Notes under the pieces: generated by a model
What the model was told of the DNA's origin: nothing
What the model saw: only the letters and a program-made list of their open reading frames with translations
The model's database searches: none
Shown here: one piece after another, positions 10,976 to 23,479 of the stretch
How the letters are laid out: the number at the start of each line of letters is the position of its first letter
How positions within the stretch are numbered: position 1 is the stretch's first letter
Translations under genes and position numbers: made by a program
Assembly: GCA_023548195.1 (NCBI GenBank)
Contig: JAJHZJ010000271.1
Location: 1,214,566-1,278,565 of the forward strand
Length of the DNA stretch: 64,000 bases
Source: Bettongia penicillata ogilbyi
Lineage: Eukaryota > Chordata > Mammalia > Diprotodontia > Potoroidae
Direction of reading: 5' to 3'

Positions 10976-12127
10976 TGCAAATGTTGAAGCATTATATAAA
11001 TGTTGGGTATCATCATCATTTTCATCATCTTTATTATAATCATCATGATTAAAAACTCATGAAGCACAGGCAATTTACTTTGGCCCATTTTAACATTATG
11101 TTTGTACAAAGTCATCCTCCTTCTAAGGACTTTTAGAACCTAGTCTAAGGTCTATGAATGAAATTGACTGTGCATTTTACTATGTGCTTTAAGTAGGACA
11201 GGATTGAGTAAATCAACTTCCTTATTCTTACACAAGCATTTCAATTTGACATGAGGAAAGCTTCAGTGTAGGGGGATTTGGGGATATCAAGTTTGAAATG
11301 GTAAGTTAGCATCAGGTTGTCCTTGAATTTCAGTTAGCCAAGAAGACAGGACTTCATGATATAGGTATTAAGGAGTCAACAAGAGTTTCAAATAGGGACA
11401 TAGAAAAATATTTTAGGAAAATTAGGTCAGTCTTCCATTTGGAAAATACATGATGAAAGAAGCATTTCTTTAACTATTGAAGACAATTTGAACCTTACTG
11501 AATTACTTAAAGTATTTCAAGGAATAGAAGAACTGGGCTGTTCTATGTTGTTTTTCTTTTTTAAAAATAACATTTCTAAGTGCCAGTACATCCAGAGAGG
11601 CACCATAGTAAATTACCTGGTTGCATCCTTTTCCTTGAGGAATTAAAATCATTGATCTCCAAGCTGCATGGGCCATACTGTTGCTTATCCTGATGATCTC
11701 TTCTATTTTTATTACCACGTACATTATAGGAAAAGTCAATATTATACCGTTGTTATTGAATATCAGCTTTGTATGGGAGCATTAATGAAGTTGAGAAAGA
11801 TAAAATTTAATTTCCCTTAGCATGCACACATATCACACACAGGCACAGACACATGCACACAGATGGGAAGGCATACTGGATGGTTACTTTCTCTGGGATA
11901 GAATAGTATGCTAGTGAGGTAAAAGTTATAGTTTTAATTCCTAAGAAGCCAGTTGAGTTCTTTGACCCAAGAACAGAAATTTCATTCTTTACCCAATGTA
12001 GCTATCTTGAAAATTTGTGGCCTTGCTCACAAGGAAGACAGGGCTGGAGAACCTGAATGGTTCAATGCAAACAGGCAGCAATATGAATGGAAGATTTTAA
12101 AGTACATGGCCTTTTGTCAGGAAGTTA
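10976..12127. other. No gene or repeat recognised
   Basis: AT-rich, no open frame over 80 codons worth keeping. A small CA-rich patch is at 11824-11865. Confidence 0.5.
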
Positions 12128-12540
12128 TTTTCTTTCTTTCCCTTCCTTCCTTCCTTCCTTCCTTCCTTCCTTCCTTCCTTCCTTCCTTCCTTCCTTCCTT
12201 CCTTCCTTCCTTCCTTCCTTCCTTCCTTCCTTCCTTCCTTCCTTCCTTCCTTTCTTCCTCCCTCCATCTCTTTGTTTTTTATTTTTGTTCCTTCCTTCCT
12301 TCCTCTTCTTTTCTTTCTCTTTCTTTCTTTCTTTCTTTTTTGTCACTCCCTTTCCTTCTTCTAGTTCCTTCCCTCTTTTTCCTCCCCTTTCTTCCTTTCC
12401 TTCCTTTCATTCATCCCTCCCTTTTTGCTGTCTCCTTTTCCTTACTTCTTTATTTTCTCTTTCCTTCTTCCTCATCCCTTTCATTGTTCCTTCCTTCTTT
12501 CTTTCTTTTTCTTTCTCTCTTTTTCTTTCTTCCATTCTCC
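12128..12540 (+). repeat. CTTC/TTTC microsatellite, long
   Basis: About 110 bp of near-perfect TTCC units at 12140-12251, followed by impure TTTC/TTCC to 12540. The open frames through it (PSFLPSFL repeats) are not genes. Confidence 0.95.
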
Positions 12541-12929
12541 ATTTAGTCCAGTTATGGAATTTTTAAACATGAGAAAAGTTAGACTCAAGGAGATTAAAAG
12601 CTTTATTCAAAATCACAGTAGCAAAAGCTATCTTTGAATGTATATCTTCTCATTTCAATCTAGAATACTTTTCACTGTTTAATCATGCTTAACTCTACTG
12701 GATAAGTATATGTGTCCTTGTCATGTTGAATTTTAAAAAAGCTTACTTTTTTGAGCTGGGCTGGAAATAAGACCTTATATTTTATTACTTTGCAATTTGT
12801 CATGTCAGTACCAGTAGAGTCCAATGTTTCTGATCTATTTCTGTGACAGTTTAAAGTGGTCTCTATTTACATAGATAAATTTGTGCAAGGTCTATATTAT
12901 TTTATAAACTTTGCTTCATTCATTTTCCC

Positions 12930-13700
12930 CACTTAATAATATTTTATTTTTTCCAATTATATGTAAAGATAATTTTCAACATTCACTTTTATAATATTTT
13001 GAGTTCCATTTTTTTCTACCTCCCTTCCGCTCATACCAAGGATAGCAAACAATCTGATATAGGCTATAGATGTGCAATCATATCAAACATACTTCCATAT
13101 TTGTCATGTTGTATAAGATTAATCAGAATAAAAGAAAAAAAACACAAGAAAGGGAAAATAAAGAGAAAATAGTATGTTTTATCTGCATTCAGATTCCATA
13201 GTTCTTTCTCTGGACATAGGTAGCATTTTCCATCATGAGTCTTTTGGAATTGCCTTAGACTTTATTTTTTTTTTTTTTATTAAGAAGAGATAAGTCTATG
13301 AAAGTTAATTACACAGTGTTGGTGTTTACTATGTACAGTGTTCTCCTGGTTCTGATCACTTCACTCAGTATCAGTTCCCATAAATCTTTCCAGGCTTTTC
13401 TGAAGTCAGCCTGCTCATCATCTCTTATAGCACAACAGTATTCCATTATATTAATATACCACAACTTCTTTAGCCTTTCCCCCAAATGATGGCCAGTCCA
13501 TTAATTTCCAATTCTTTGCCATCACAAAAAGAGCTACTATAAACATTTTTATATATATGGGTCCTTTTCCCTTTTTATGATCTCTTTGGAATGTAGGCCT
13601 AGTAGTGGTCTTGCTGGATCAAAGAGTATGCACAGTTTTATTGCCTTTTGGGCATAACTCCGAATTGTTTTCTAGAATGGGTGGATCTTATTGGAAAAGG
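12930..13700 (-). mobile_element. L1 3' UTR and ORF2 C-terminus, antisense
   Basis: The 3' end lies at about 12930-12970 (attttattttttccaatta on +). The 3' UTR and ORF2 C-terminal blocks follow: gttctttctctggacat, gttctcctggttctg, aaaaagagctactataa, ttttgggcataactccgaat. Collinear with the L1 end at 38550-39320. It is the 3' part of the minus-strand L1 that continues to 17 kb. Confidence 0.85.
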
Positions 13701-14332
13701 TTCTAGGTTATCATTACATATAATGCTTGCTGATGGTTTTTAGAGAAATGTTACTTTTTTTTAGGAAATAAAATTTTAAGGAAGACTCCATTAATTCTTG
13801 TACTCTCCAGTGTTTTTTAATAGGACTGGGTGTTGTGTTTTGTCAAAAGATTTTTTTCTGCCTCTATTGAGATAATCACATGACTTCTTTAAATTTTGTT
13901 ATTGATACAGTCGATTATGTTAATAATTTTCCTAATGTTAAACCAGCTCTGCATTCCTGTTATAAATGTCTCCTGGCCACAATGTGTTATCCTCATTATA
14001 TGTTGCTGTAATCTCTTTGCCAATATTTTATTTAACATTTTAGGGAAATTGGTCTATAATTTTCTTCTCTCTTTTGACTCTGCCCAGTTTAGATATCATC
14101 ATCATATTTGTATCATGGAAAGAATTTGGTAAGACTCCTTCTTGGCCTATTTTTTTCCAAATGATTTATACAGTATTAGAATTACCAGTTCTTCAAATGT
14201 TTGGCAGAATTTACTTGTAAATTCATCTGGCCCTGTTGATTTTTTCTTAGAGAGTTCAATGATGGCTTTTTCAATTTCATTTTCTGAAATGAGGTTATTT
14301 AAGTACTTTATTAATCTTCGCTCCTCTGATCT
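13701..14332 (-). mobile_element. L1 ORF2 reverse-transcriptase region, antisense
   Basis: Antisense sequence matching the ORF2 RT core: aaaccagctctgcattcctg, gccaatattttatttaac, ggaaattggtctataat and aattcatctggccctgttga occur in the order known from antisense L1 RT. Frames are broken. It joins ORF1 C-terminal sequence directly at about 14332, so the endonuclease domain and first part of RT are missing. Confidence 0.82.
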
Positions 14333-15080
14333 CTAGAATACCATATTCCAAGTCCTTTGATTCTTTAATGTAGAAACTGCTAGATCTTGTGCTATCCTGA
14401 TTGTGTTTCCATAATACTCAAATTGTTTCTTTCTGGCTGCTTGTAATATCTTCTCCTTGACCTGGGAACTGTGAAACTTGGCTACAATATTCCTAGGAGA
14501 TTTCCTTTTGCATTCTCTTTCAGGAGGTGATCTGTGAATTCTTTCCATTTCTATTTTACCCTCCGATTCTAGAAAATTGGGGCAATTTTCCTTGATAATT
14601 TCTTGGAAGATGATGTCTAGGCTCTTTTTTTGATCATGGTTTTCAGTTAGACAAATAATTCTAAAATTATCTCTCCTGGATCTATTTTCCAGATCAGTTG
14701 TTTTTCCAATGAGGTATTTTACATTACTTTCTATTATTTTCATTCTTTTGGTTTGTTTTAAAATGTCTTCATTACTCATAAAGTCATTAGCTTCCATCTG
14801 CTCCCCCCTAATTTTTAAAGAACTATTTTCTTCAGGGAACTTTTGGACCTATTTTTTGTTTTCACCAATTCTGCTTTTTAAGACATTCTTCTCCTCATTG
14901 GCTTTTTGGACCTCTTTTCCCATTTGGGTTAGTCTATTTTTAAAAGTATTATTTTCTTCAGCATTTTTAAGGTCTCCTTTAGTAAGTTGTTGACTCATTT
15001 TTCACGATTTTCCTACATCACTCTCATTTCTCTTCATGATTTTTCCTCCACCTCTCTTACTTGATTTTCAAAATCCTTTT
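14333..15080 (-). pseudogene. L1 ORF1 (RNA-binding chaperone) remnant
   Basis: Minus-strand frame of 154 residues at 14797-14333. ORF1p is the L1 RNA-binding protein that trimerises and coats L1 RNA. The frame covers the RRM and C-terminal domain: NVKYLIGKTTDLENRSRRDN, then IIFQEIIKENCPNFLE, PRNIVAKFHSSQVKEKIL, AARKKQFEYYG and LAVSTLKNQR. The coiled-coil N-terminal part continues from 14797 to 15080 in disrupted frames and resumes beyond the insertion at 16060. It is the best-preserved ORF1 here, but still a fragment. Confidence 0.92.
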
Positions 15081-16074
15081 TGAAGAAAGGGTGCTAAGAT
15101 AGTGGAGTAGAAAGATGCACATACTCTAGCTCTTCCCTCACAGCCCATAAAATACCTGTAAAAAAATGACTCTAAACAAATTCTATAGCAACAGAAGCCA
15201 CAAAACGACAGAGTGAAAGAGATTTCCAGCCCAAGGTAGCCTGGAAAACCAACAAGAAAGGACTATTGCACAGGGTACAGAGCTGAGCACAGCTCATGGA
15301 GCCCAGCCTAGCCCTGGACACCCAGCACCTGCAGAAACAGGACTGGAACAGGTCCCAGGGGTGGAAACCCCTGCAGCAGTGGTGGTTCTCAGATCCCTCA
15401 ACCCACAAACACTAAAGAAAGCTTCAAAGGTCAGTGAGAAAGCTTTTTCATCTGGGAAAGGGAATGCAATCTGGCCCTTCCAGCAGCAGTGGCATGGGGG
15501 GAATGATAGAAGTAAGGGCAAATGGGAGGAGGGAGTAGTTAGAAGTAAACACTTTAGGGAAGGGACAAGGTATAATGATAGAATAGAATAAATAGGGGGC
15601 AGGATAGGATGGAGGGAAATGCAGTTAGTCTTTTACAACATGACGATTATGGAAGTCTTTAGCAAAACTACACATATATAGCCTATTTTGAATTGCTTGC
15701 CTTCTCAGTGGGGATGGGTGGAGGGAGAGGAAGTTTAAGTTTAAGTTGGACCTCAAAGTTTTAGAAACGAATGTTGAAAATTGTTTTTGCATACAACTGG
15801 GAAATAAGAAATACAGGTAATGGGATATAGAAATCAATCTTTCCCTACAAGAAAAAAGAGAAGACAGGAATATGGGAAAGGAGGAGTGTGATAGAAGGGA
15901 GGGCATACTGAGGGAAAGGGTAATCAGAATGCAAAGTGTTATGGGGTGAAGGGAGGAGAGATGGGGAGAAAATTTGGAACTTAATATTTTGTGGAAATGA
16001 ATATTGAAAACAAAAAATAAATGAACATTAAAAAATGTAAATAACTAAAACAATGTAAAAAATGTTTTTTTGAA
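15067..16074 (+). mobile_element. Short L1/HAL1 derivative: 5' UTR joined to 3' UTR
   Basis: Plus-strand element, about 960 bp, inside the minus-strand L1. 15088-15470 is L1-type 5' UTR (gctaagatagtggagtag, ctctaaacaaattctatagcaacagaagcc). 15480-16040 is the G-rich HAL1-type 3' UTR (tagaatagaataaatagggggc, ttgcttgccttctcagtgggg, gggaaataagaaata) ending A-rich. ORF1 is wholly missing, so it is an internally deleted, non-autonomous copy. Degenerate direct repeats (aaaatcctttttgaa at 15067-15081; aaaaatgtttttttgaa near 16058-16074) may be its TSD. Confidence 0.78.
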
Positions 16075-17000
16075 CTCTTCCATGGCCTGAGACCACTGCA
16101 TATTTTTTTTCAGAGGCTTTAGATGTAGGAGCCTTGACCTTGCTGTATACTTTTTCTCCCTGAAAGGATAGAAGAAAATACCATGAAAGTAACCTTTTAT
16201 AGTCTTTTTTTCCCTTTTTGGAAATTTTCCCAACCAATTACTGAACTTTTGAGTCCTTTCACAAGTGCAAGGTATACTACCCCAGGCTTCAGATGTTTTA
16301 TGCAGCTCTTCTCTGAGATATCTCTACTGGCTTGTAATTTTTCAGTTCCTCCAAAGTGGCATAGTCAAGGGAGAGGTGTTTACTCCTCTCCTGGCCTGTG
16401 CTCTGGTCTATGAGCAACCACAAGCACTTTTTTCTGCCCTGGAACTGCAAGTAGGATTCCCTCCTGACAGCTCGGACATGCCAGTACTCACTCCTCTTCA
16501 TCCCAGGACCACCACTCAGGACTGAGACCCAGATCAGCTGCTCAAATCTCCCAGTGCCTATAGGCCAACAGTTCTAGAAGTAGCTGCTACTGTGCCTACA
16601 CTGGGGCTGCTGCTGGAGTTGACCTATGCTCCTCCCTCACCCAGGTTAAAGTGCTTTCTTACTGACCTTTGAAGCTGTCTTTGGTTTTTGTGGGTTGTGA
16701 AATCTGAAAACTGTGGCAGATGCCCCTGATTCAGCTCCCTGAAGCCTGCTCCAGTCCCATCCTTGCCAGAGCCACCCATGCTGCTCTGTGCTCCATTCCA
16801 AGCCTGGTGCATTAGACAATTCCTGCTGGCCTTCTAGGCTGTCTTGGGCTGGAAATCTGTTTCACTCTGTCATTGTGTCACTTCTACCGCTCTAGAATTT
16901 GTTTGGAGTCATTTTTACAGATATTTTAAGGACTTTGAGGGGAGAGCTCAAGCAGGTTCACACTTCTACTCCTCTATCTTGCCTCCATCTTCCTAGTCTG
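16060..17000 (-). mobile_element. L1 ORF1 start and 5' UTR, antisense
   Basis: Continues the minus-strand ORF1 broken at 15080 (gaactcttccatggcctgagacca at 16073, then gaggctttagatgtaggagc). 5' UTR sequence follows to about 16990, ending in the antisense form of the start motif (ctactcctctatcttgcc). Confidence 0.8.
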
Positions 17001-17513
17001 TGACTTCTAAAAGTGACTGCTTTACCTGTGGCACAGGGGGCCCTATCCCAAGCTTTCTTCTGTGAGCAGGGGTCTGGTTGTTGGTTTTGTACACTACAGC
17101 CTGAGGGACTGGTGACTTCCTCACTGCACTGAAGTGAGTTAGCCTAGCTGCTCCTGTTGTTGACTGGTTTCTAGGGCTGGCAACAGGCCTTCTGTGATGG
17201 GATTGGAGGCCTCACAGCTAGCCTGCTTTGCCACTGACCTGCAGAGCCAGGACAGATGGATCTCAGTTGTTGAACTATACTGTGGCTAAGAGTCTCCCAC
17301 TGGCTTGCCCAGATACCATCTGTACTGGGCTGTGTTTACTTTTTACCGAAGTAAGACAGATCTTTCCCAAAGCCCAAGTTATCTTAACCTGGAAAATTGT
17401 TTTACTCTGTCTTGTTTCTGTCACTCCAGAATCCATTTATAGGCTTGATGATTTCTGAGGGAAACTGGGGAGAGCTCAGGAATCTTCCTGGTTTCTATCT
17501 ACCATCTTGGAAG
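17001..17513 (-). mobile_element. Second L1 5' UTR in tandem, antisense
   Basis: Another L1-type 5' end directly beyond the first. It has tctgtcactccagaatccat, ggggagagctcaggaa and a terminal ctaccatcttgg at 17500-17511. Different subfamily from 16060-17000 by eye. It may be a tandem 5' UTR or the end of another copy. Confidence 0.68.
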
Positions 17514-18524
17514 CTTACTGTTGTAGAGGCATGTGATGGGTTCTCATTGTGTCAATGTATATTTTGCCTGCCCCTGAGATATTTGGGACATATACATGTT
17601 CGTGTATGTGTTTCTCTTCACAATTAGAATGTAAACATTTTGCAAGTAGGGATTATTTCATTAATTTCATCTGTTTACTTAAACCTAGAAAAAGTTCCTG
17701 ATGTTTTGGATGCTTGCGTGTTGATTCTTTGATCAAGAATTGAAATCTCTCTGTTCTTACCCTCTGGTATGATTAATAATGCTGTTCTTTCTGTTGAACC
17801 TGCTAGTGTTATCTTCAATTTTACCTAAATGTGGTTATTTCACCAGTTGACCTTTTACACTGTTTTAGCAAATTAGTCTTTTTGTTAATTATCTTATTAT
17901 TGCTATTCCATTTTCTCTCAGAGTCTGTATCATTATTATTTGAAACCTCTTGTATTTTGAGCCAATATTTTAATTTGATATATTACTATGATGATCATGG
18001 TGCTGTTAAAGAATATTTTGAAGTGGTGCAAAAATCTACTGGACATCAAGTAAAGTGTAGCAAAGTCAAATGCAAACTAAACTTATAAAATAAAAGTTAA
18101 AACATATATAAATATTTGTAAATATTTAATTTATAATTTACAAAAAATAATTCATATTTATTAAAATATAAAATATACTTTACTAAATATGTTTGCCAAA
18201 GTCATAAGACCTACCCTGAATATAATTTAGTAGAAGGAATGGATCAGGTTCCAAGGTCATCCTGTGCTAAAATACTACCAAGCATCTTTAATGACCTTTG
18301 ATAAATCATAGGTATCAGAGGAATTGCCGAGCTACCTATCCTGTTGGTTTCATGACCTGTATATCCACTCAGGCATTTTTAACTCGAAGCTCAGTCTCTC
18401 ATTGTCATACTGCCTTGGCCCAAGACTATTAAAACATCCATCTTATATTTCAATTCCCTCAGGTTCAGTTATGTTAGAAAGCAATGTAACAAAGTCATCA
18501 TAAAAATAGAATTTTTTTCTTAAA
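17514..18524. other. No gene recognised; AT-rich
   Basis: A weak L2 3'-end-like patch lies at 17625-17690 (gaatgtaaacattttgcaag). 18090-18190 is almost entirely A/T. Confidence 0.45.
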
Positions 18525-18622
18525 ATGGAGTCCCTTAGAGATTATCTTGTTCCCATTTCATAAATGAAGAAAATAAAAGTAGTGAAATGACTAGCCCAAG
18601 GCCATGTAGTTAGTTCATCATG
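18525..18622 (-). mobile_element. MIR-type SINE fragment
   Basis: Antisense MIR-like core: catttcataaatgaagaaaa, agtgaaatgactagcccaag, ccatgtagttagt. Confidence 0.5.
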
Positions 18623-19359
18623 ATAAGGTTAATAGAAGGTTATAGCTTAATGTGTCACTTGTCTGTGAAATATTATCATTTTAACTAGAAATACAACTCT
18701 CTATAGTGATTTATAATCCATTTCGTTAGATGAGATATGGAGAGTGGAGGGTGAAAGTAGAATTTTTCTCACATCCTTCATATTGTATATCCTAGGTACT
18801 CATCTCTTCTATGTCTGACAAGGTCAGCTCTCAAGATGAGGAAGAACCTACACGCCTAAGGCCAATAAAGGCCAAAAATAGAATTTCTAAAAGAATCAAT
18901 GCTGTGTGATTAAAAGCAGAATTAGTACTTGCTAACAGTGGAAAAATTGATCAGCTACTACCAGCACGGATGAAAAATGTATCTCATTTTGTATCTCAGT
19001 GGTTTGTATTATTATCAGAGAAGAATTTTTCATACAAATGAGATTAGGTCACTCCTTTCTTTTTAACGGAATGTCTCTTTACATCCTTAATTTTGTGAAG
19101 GAGGAGTTCTCTAGCCTTTTCTTTTCTATTTTCTATTCGCAATTATACAGCTAGAAAAATAAAACATCAAAAGGACTTTTTTGAAAGTTCTGTGAGGACA
19201 TGGGCCAAATATTGTCTAGACTTTATATCTTTCCCATCCTATCACAGGACCCTGCACTTAAATGTTTATTGAACTGAATTGTTTCAAATGTCTAACCTTC
19301 AAAGAACGACATCTGGAAGATTGTACTCTTCCTCTCATTCTTCTTCCCTCCTTATACAC

Positions 19360-19410
19360 AAATGAATAGATAGATAAATGAATGAATGAATGAATGAATG
19401 AATAAGTAAA
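19360..19410 (+). repeat. AATG microsatellite
   Basis: About seven AATG units plus GATA-like variants; it lies upstream of the SINE at 19530. Confidence 0.9.
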
Positions 19411-19529
19411 TGCATAAAAATAAACAATCTGAAGAACCTCAGTTTAATTAAACTGCTGTTGAGATACATGGATAAATCTTATGGAAAAAATCTTATGTGT
19501 CTCTTTCACAGCATTAGGAATACAGCTAT

Positions 19530-19800
19530 AAGGAAGCTAGGTATGCAATGGATAGAGTACCAAGCTTGAATTCAGGCAGATCTGAGATCAAATCCAGTTC
19601 CAGATATTGCCCAGCTTCTTGCCTCTGCACAAGTCACTTAACACTGTCTGCTTCATTTTCCTCAACTGTAAAATGCACGCAAAAGCAGCACCTATTTGAC
19701 AGGGCTATTGTGCAGATCGAACGAGATAACATGTACAAAGTGCTTTGCACAATGCCTAGCACATAGTGGGTGACTAATAAATGCTTTTTCACTATACTAC
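19530..19800 (+). mobile_element. CORE/MIR-type SINE, near full length
   Basis: Head aggaagctaggtatgcaatgg, B-box-like gagatcaaatcc, core caagtcacttaacact, tcctcaactgtaaaatg, and 3' end tagcacatagtgggtgactaataaatgc. Fairly complete. CpG remains only at a few sites. Confidence 0.85.
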
Positions 19801-21125
19801 CATCAAAAACAAGCATAAAGGAAAATTGAATTATTTAAGCAACAATAATGGGATCATTAATTTTATGTCCAATTTAATTTTATAGATCATATTCATGAAA
19901 TATGTTCTAACCCATAATAGTCCTGAAATTAAGAAAATGTATCACCATTCAGAACTTGAAAACATGCATATATAGTGTATTTTACAAATTTTCTGCCACC
20001 TATAATGAGGAAATTCTTCACAATTTTAATCAGTGAGGATCAAAATGTGATTAATTATCTCAATAATAATTTGTATAACATTATTAGGGTAGTCCAGACA
20101 GTATAACTCATAAACATAGACTTTGATGTAGAACTCATTCCGTGCACCTCCATCTCTCTATGGAATGACTCACTCCCTTTTTCCAAGTTGGAGCCCTGAC
20201 CATATCTAGAACTCAAATACAGCTAACTTTCTGTAATTTAGGATAGTAAGGAGTAAGGTTGAAATAGAAAGTATGAACGGTTAGTGCATCCCCTATCACT
20301 GTTTCTTTCATGTACACAACTGATAACCATGAAATCATTGTCTCAACCAAAAAAAAACAATTATTAAACAAAAATATAAAACCAATAATAATCCTAACAT
20401 TTGCTAGGTATAGTCAGGAATAATCAAATATCATACTCCATCCATAAATGTGTGTCACACTCTAGCATCAATGCATCTTGTCTTACTCCTCCATTTCTCC
20501 CTCTAAAACCATGCAGGATAGTAGAGGGCAAGTAGGCATCCCTAAGCATTCCTCCCCCTTTCAGGCTACAGAGAATTCTAGAAAATAGTAAGTTCTAAGA
20601 GCAAGATTCAGCACTCTAGCAGTCATCACAATAGCTGAAGACCTGTCTCAGTTACTCAGCCGTTCTGTAGACCATCTACATAGCAATGGTTCTCTTATCA
20701 GAGCATCTAAAATATTAGCTCTCTCATCTGGAAAACTTATATGAGTTCTGATTGCTACTACTTTGAAATGATGTAATTTGAAATTAATGATCCTGGGCTC
20801 ATCTTTGGCTGTGCTTTAGTCCAACGTTATAGCTTATCAGGAAGGACCGCAAGCTTTCACCTAACAAACACCATGTTCTTCCAGGGTTTAAAAAATTGCA
20901 AATGAATAAAACAAAAGAACTTACACTACACTTATTTATACTAGTTATGTAATATACTGTTTATAAGTATATATAGTTTAATCCACTTATATATGTGTAT
21001 ATGAATCTATAATCTATCATAAGAATTTACTCACTCAAAGTACTCATCAAGTTGATAAAGTCAAGCAACTAATTACTAATGTAACAAGAGTGGAGTTATG
21101 GATTATTCAATGTTCTAGAAAACAA
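19801..21125. other. No gene or repeat recognised
   Basis: No long open frame and no repeat signature that I can name. Confidence 0.45.
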
Positions 21126-21395
21126 TTCGTGGCACAGTGGACAGAGTTGACTCCAGGCCTGGAGTCAAGAAGGCCTGAGTCCAAATCCAACCTTAGATAC
21201 TTACAAGTTATATGACTTGGGGAAACTCATTTGACCTCTCTTTGCCTCAGTTTTCTCATCTGTTAAATGGGGATAATAATAGCATCAATATCCCTGGGTT
21301 GTTCTGAAGATCAAGAGAGATAACAGTTGTAAGGAACTTAGCACAGTGCTTGGCACATAGTATGTCTGATATAAATGTCATTATTAATATCATTA
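21126..21395 (+). mobile_element. CORE/MIR-type SINE, near full length
   Basis: Head tggcacagtggacagag, ctggagtcaagaaggcctga, core tttgcctcagttttctcatc, gttaaatggggataataata, tail cacagtgcttggcacatag ending in attattaat repeats. Confidence 0.88.
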
Positions 21396-22021
21396 TTACA
21401 GAAAGGCAGCCAAATTATTAGAACCCTGAAACCTAGAATTAGAAACACTTGGCTTATATTATCAAAATTTTAAAAAAGAAAAGTTAAAAAAGGAAAATGA
21501 AGACCCACTATATACCAGAATACTCAGAACTGTTCTTTTATGGTAGTTATGAGCCACAACAAAAGTTTATGCCCAGAGTTTGGGGAATAGTTTGGATATT
21601 CATATATTAATGGAAAATTAGTAGTAGACTATCATTGCACACTATAAAATGGCAAATATGAGGAATTCACAGTCACATGAGAAGATGTGTGCGAGCTGAT
21701 ATAGAAGGATAATATCCACAATGATTACAGTTGAACAGAAAAAAAATCTCAAAAAAGACACTTAGCTTAAAATATTTGGGAAAAAAACATATATGTCCTA
21801 GAATACAAACAATACAACATATCATTTTTCTCTTAGCTGAAAAACAGGGAACCTAAAGAGTAAAATCTTCAATATATTTATTGTCAGATGTGCTCACTAT
21901 ATCAGTTGTTGACTGACTTATTTTTTTGTTTAGTATAATAGAATGTCTGAGTCTGGGGAGGGGAGTGATGAATCCAGAAATGTGTGTGTTGCAAAAACAA
22001 GACATTCATGATTCACATTTT

Positions 22022-22075
22022 AAAATAAAGTAAAGCAATCCTTTGTCTTGCTGAGTCTTGAGAAAGAAACTTTAT
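22022..22075 (+). repeat. Unnamed dispersed repeat, copy 1
   Basis: ttttaaaataaagtaaag followed by ctttgtcttgctga and tcttgaga recurs at 24638-24695. About 45 of 54 positions agree by eye. Family unknown. Confidence 0.55.
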
Positions 22076-22789
22076 TGGCCTGACCTACAGAACTAGTCAC
22101 TTCCAAGCTGATGCTCTTTAAAGGCGAAAGGTCCTGGATCCCAATGTGCAAGAGTAGCCAGAAATCCTAGCTTCATATACATCATACAGAGCTATCAGAT
22201 GGAAACTAGGAAGCATGTGTAAAAGGATAACAAAACACTTGCAGAGTGCATTGGTGTGCTCCGCTGATGCAATTTCCTCGTGGGGGATTGTCTAGATAGC
22301 CTGCCTCCATAAAAGCTAGGATGATACGTAGTGGAAATGACTGAGAGAGTCAAAGCATGTGTGACAAAGTCTTTTTGTGACTAGGCCTCGTCAGTTAAAC
22401 ATGGAAAGAGTAGAAAGCATGGATGGAAAGACTGCCTCATATTTTCAAATAATTCCAATAACTTATCCTCACAACTCTCTGGGAAATAGGCACTCCAGTT
22501 TCTCCCAAGAAGGGAATTTGAATCAGTTAATCACAGTGATGGCACTCTGCACATGTTCCAGTCCTGTTACATAACTTTCCAACTTAGTTTCACATAGTGG
22601 TGGTGAATCTTTGCAATATACATTAAGGGGAAACGTCAAAAGTAAGGAGGAGGAATTGTAATTGTACCTACAAAGTGTGCTCTTATAAGAAACTTTTTTG
22701 TGTACTGGTTAACCTAGTGAAAATCCCAGTCATTATGAGACATTAAGGAAAATTCTTCATATACCCAGGGAGAAACACTCAGCTAATAA

Positions 22790-22860
22790 GTTTTTTTTTT
22801 CCCTTTCTTCCTTCCTTCCTTCCTCCTTTCTTTCCTTCCTTCTTTCTTTCTTTTTTCTTA
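22790..22860 (+). repeat. TTCC/TTTC microsatellite
   Basis: T-run followed by CTTC and TTTC units, impure. Confidence 0.9.
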
Positions 22861-23324
22861 ATTGACTCAGTATTTCATGGGATGTTCAAGAATGGAAAAG
22901 ATCAACAAATAGGGATCAGAAGGTTTCTTTAGTCCCAATCAGTTGATGAAAATATCAATTGAAAAATATTCAATTTAGTGGCAGCAAGGAAATCCAAGGA
23001 TGTATGTTTGATTGTGGTAAGCAAAAGTAGAAGCATAATTGAGTAGAAAAAAAAATTTTAAGGTAGAAAAATGTGATTGACTCTTCCCTACCTCACTGAA
23101 ATTGGGTCAACATGGTGCCTTTCTTTCAGAAAACAAGGATATCACCTGGATATCTGGGCCTGGGGTCTGGAAAGTATTAAATCAGTGAGGCAGCATTAAA
23201 TACCATAAAGATTTTCCCTACTTCCTGATCTCTAGTGTTCTTTCCCTTCTCTGAATACCTGTTTTGAATCTAGAATCCTTTTTGAATACCTAGAATCTTT
23301 TATTGAATTAATTTATCATCTTTA

Positions 23325-23440
23325 CATTTCAAGGAACTTGAGAGATCATCTAATCTAACCCTTTTACTTTATATGTGAAGAAATTGAGGCCCAAACAGGG
23401 AAATACATGTTCAGATTCATAGAAATGGCTAGTAAGTATT
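23325..23440 (-). mobile_element. MIR-type SINE fragment
   Basis: ttgagagatcatctaatcta, gtgaagaaattgaggcccaa, then aaatggctagtaag: an antisense MIR-like 3' half. Confidence 0.5.
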
Positions 23441-23479
23441 GTGATTTACCTTCAGTTTTACTAATTGCTACGTATTATG

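Noticed and set aside
11953..12566. Frames of 159-197 residues with PSFL repeats
   Set aside because: Produced by the CTTC microsatellite, which has no stops in these phases.
14333..14797. 154-residue minus-strand frame as a host gene
   Set aside because: Motifs are those of L1 ORF1p and the flanks are L1, so it is a retrotransposon remnant.
19301..19420. AATG repeat as a terminator or attachment site
   Set aside because: Plain tetranucleotide microsatellite.
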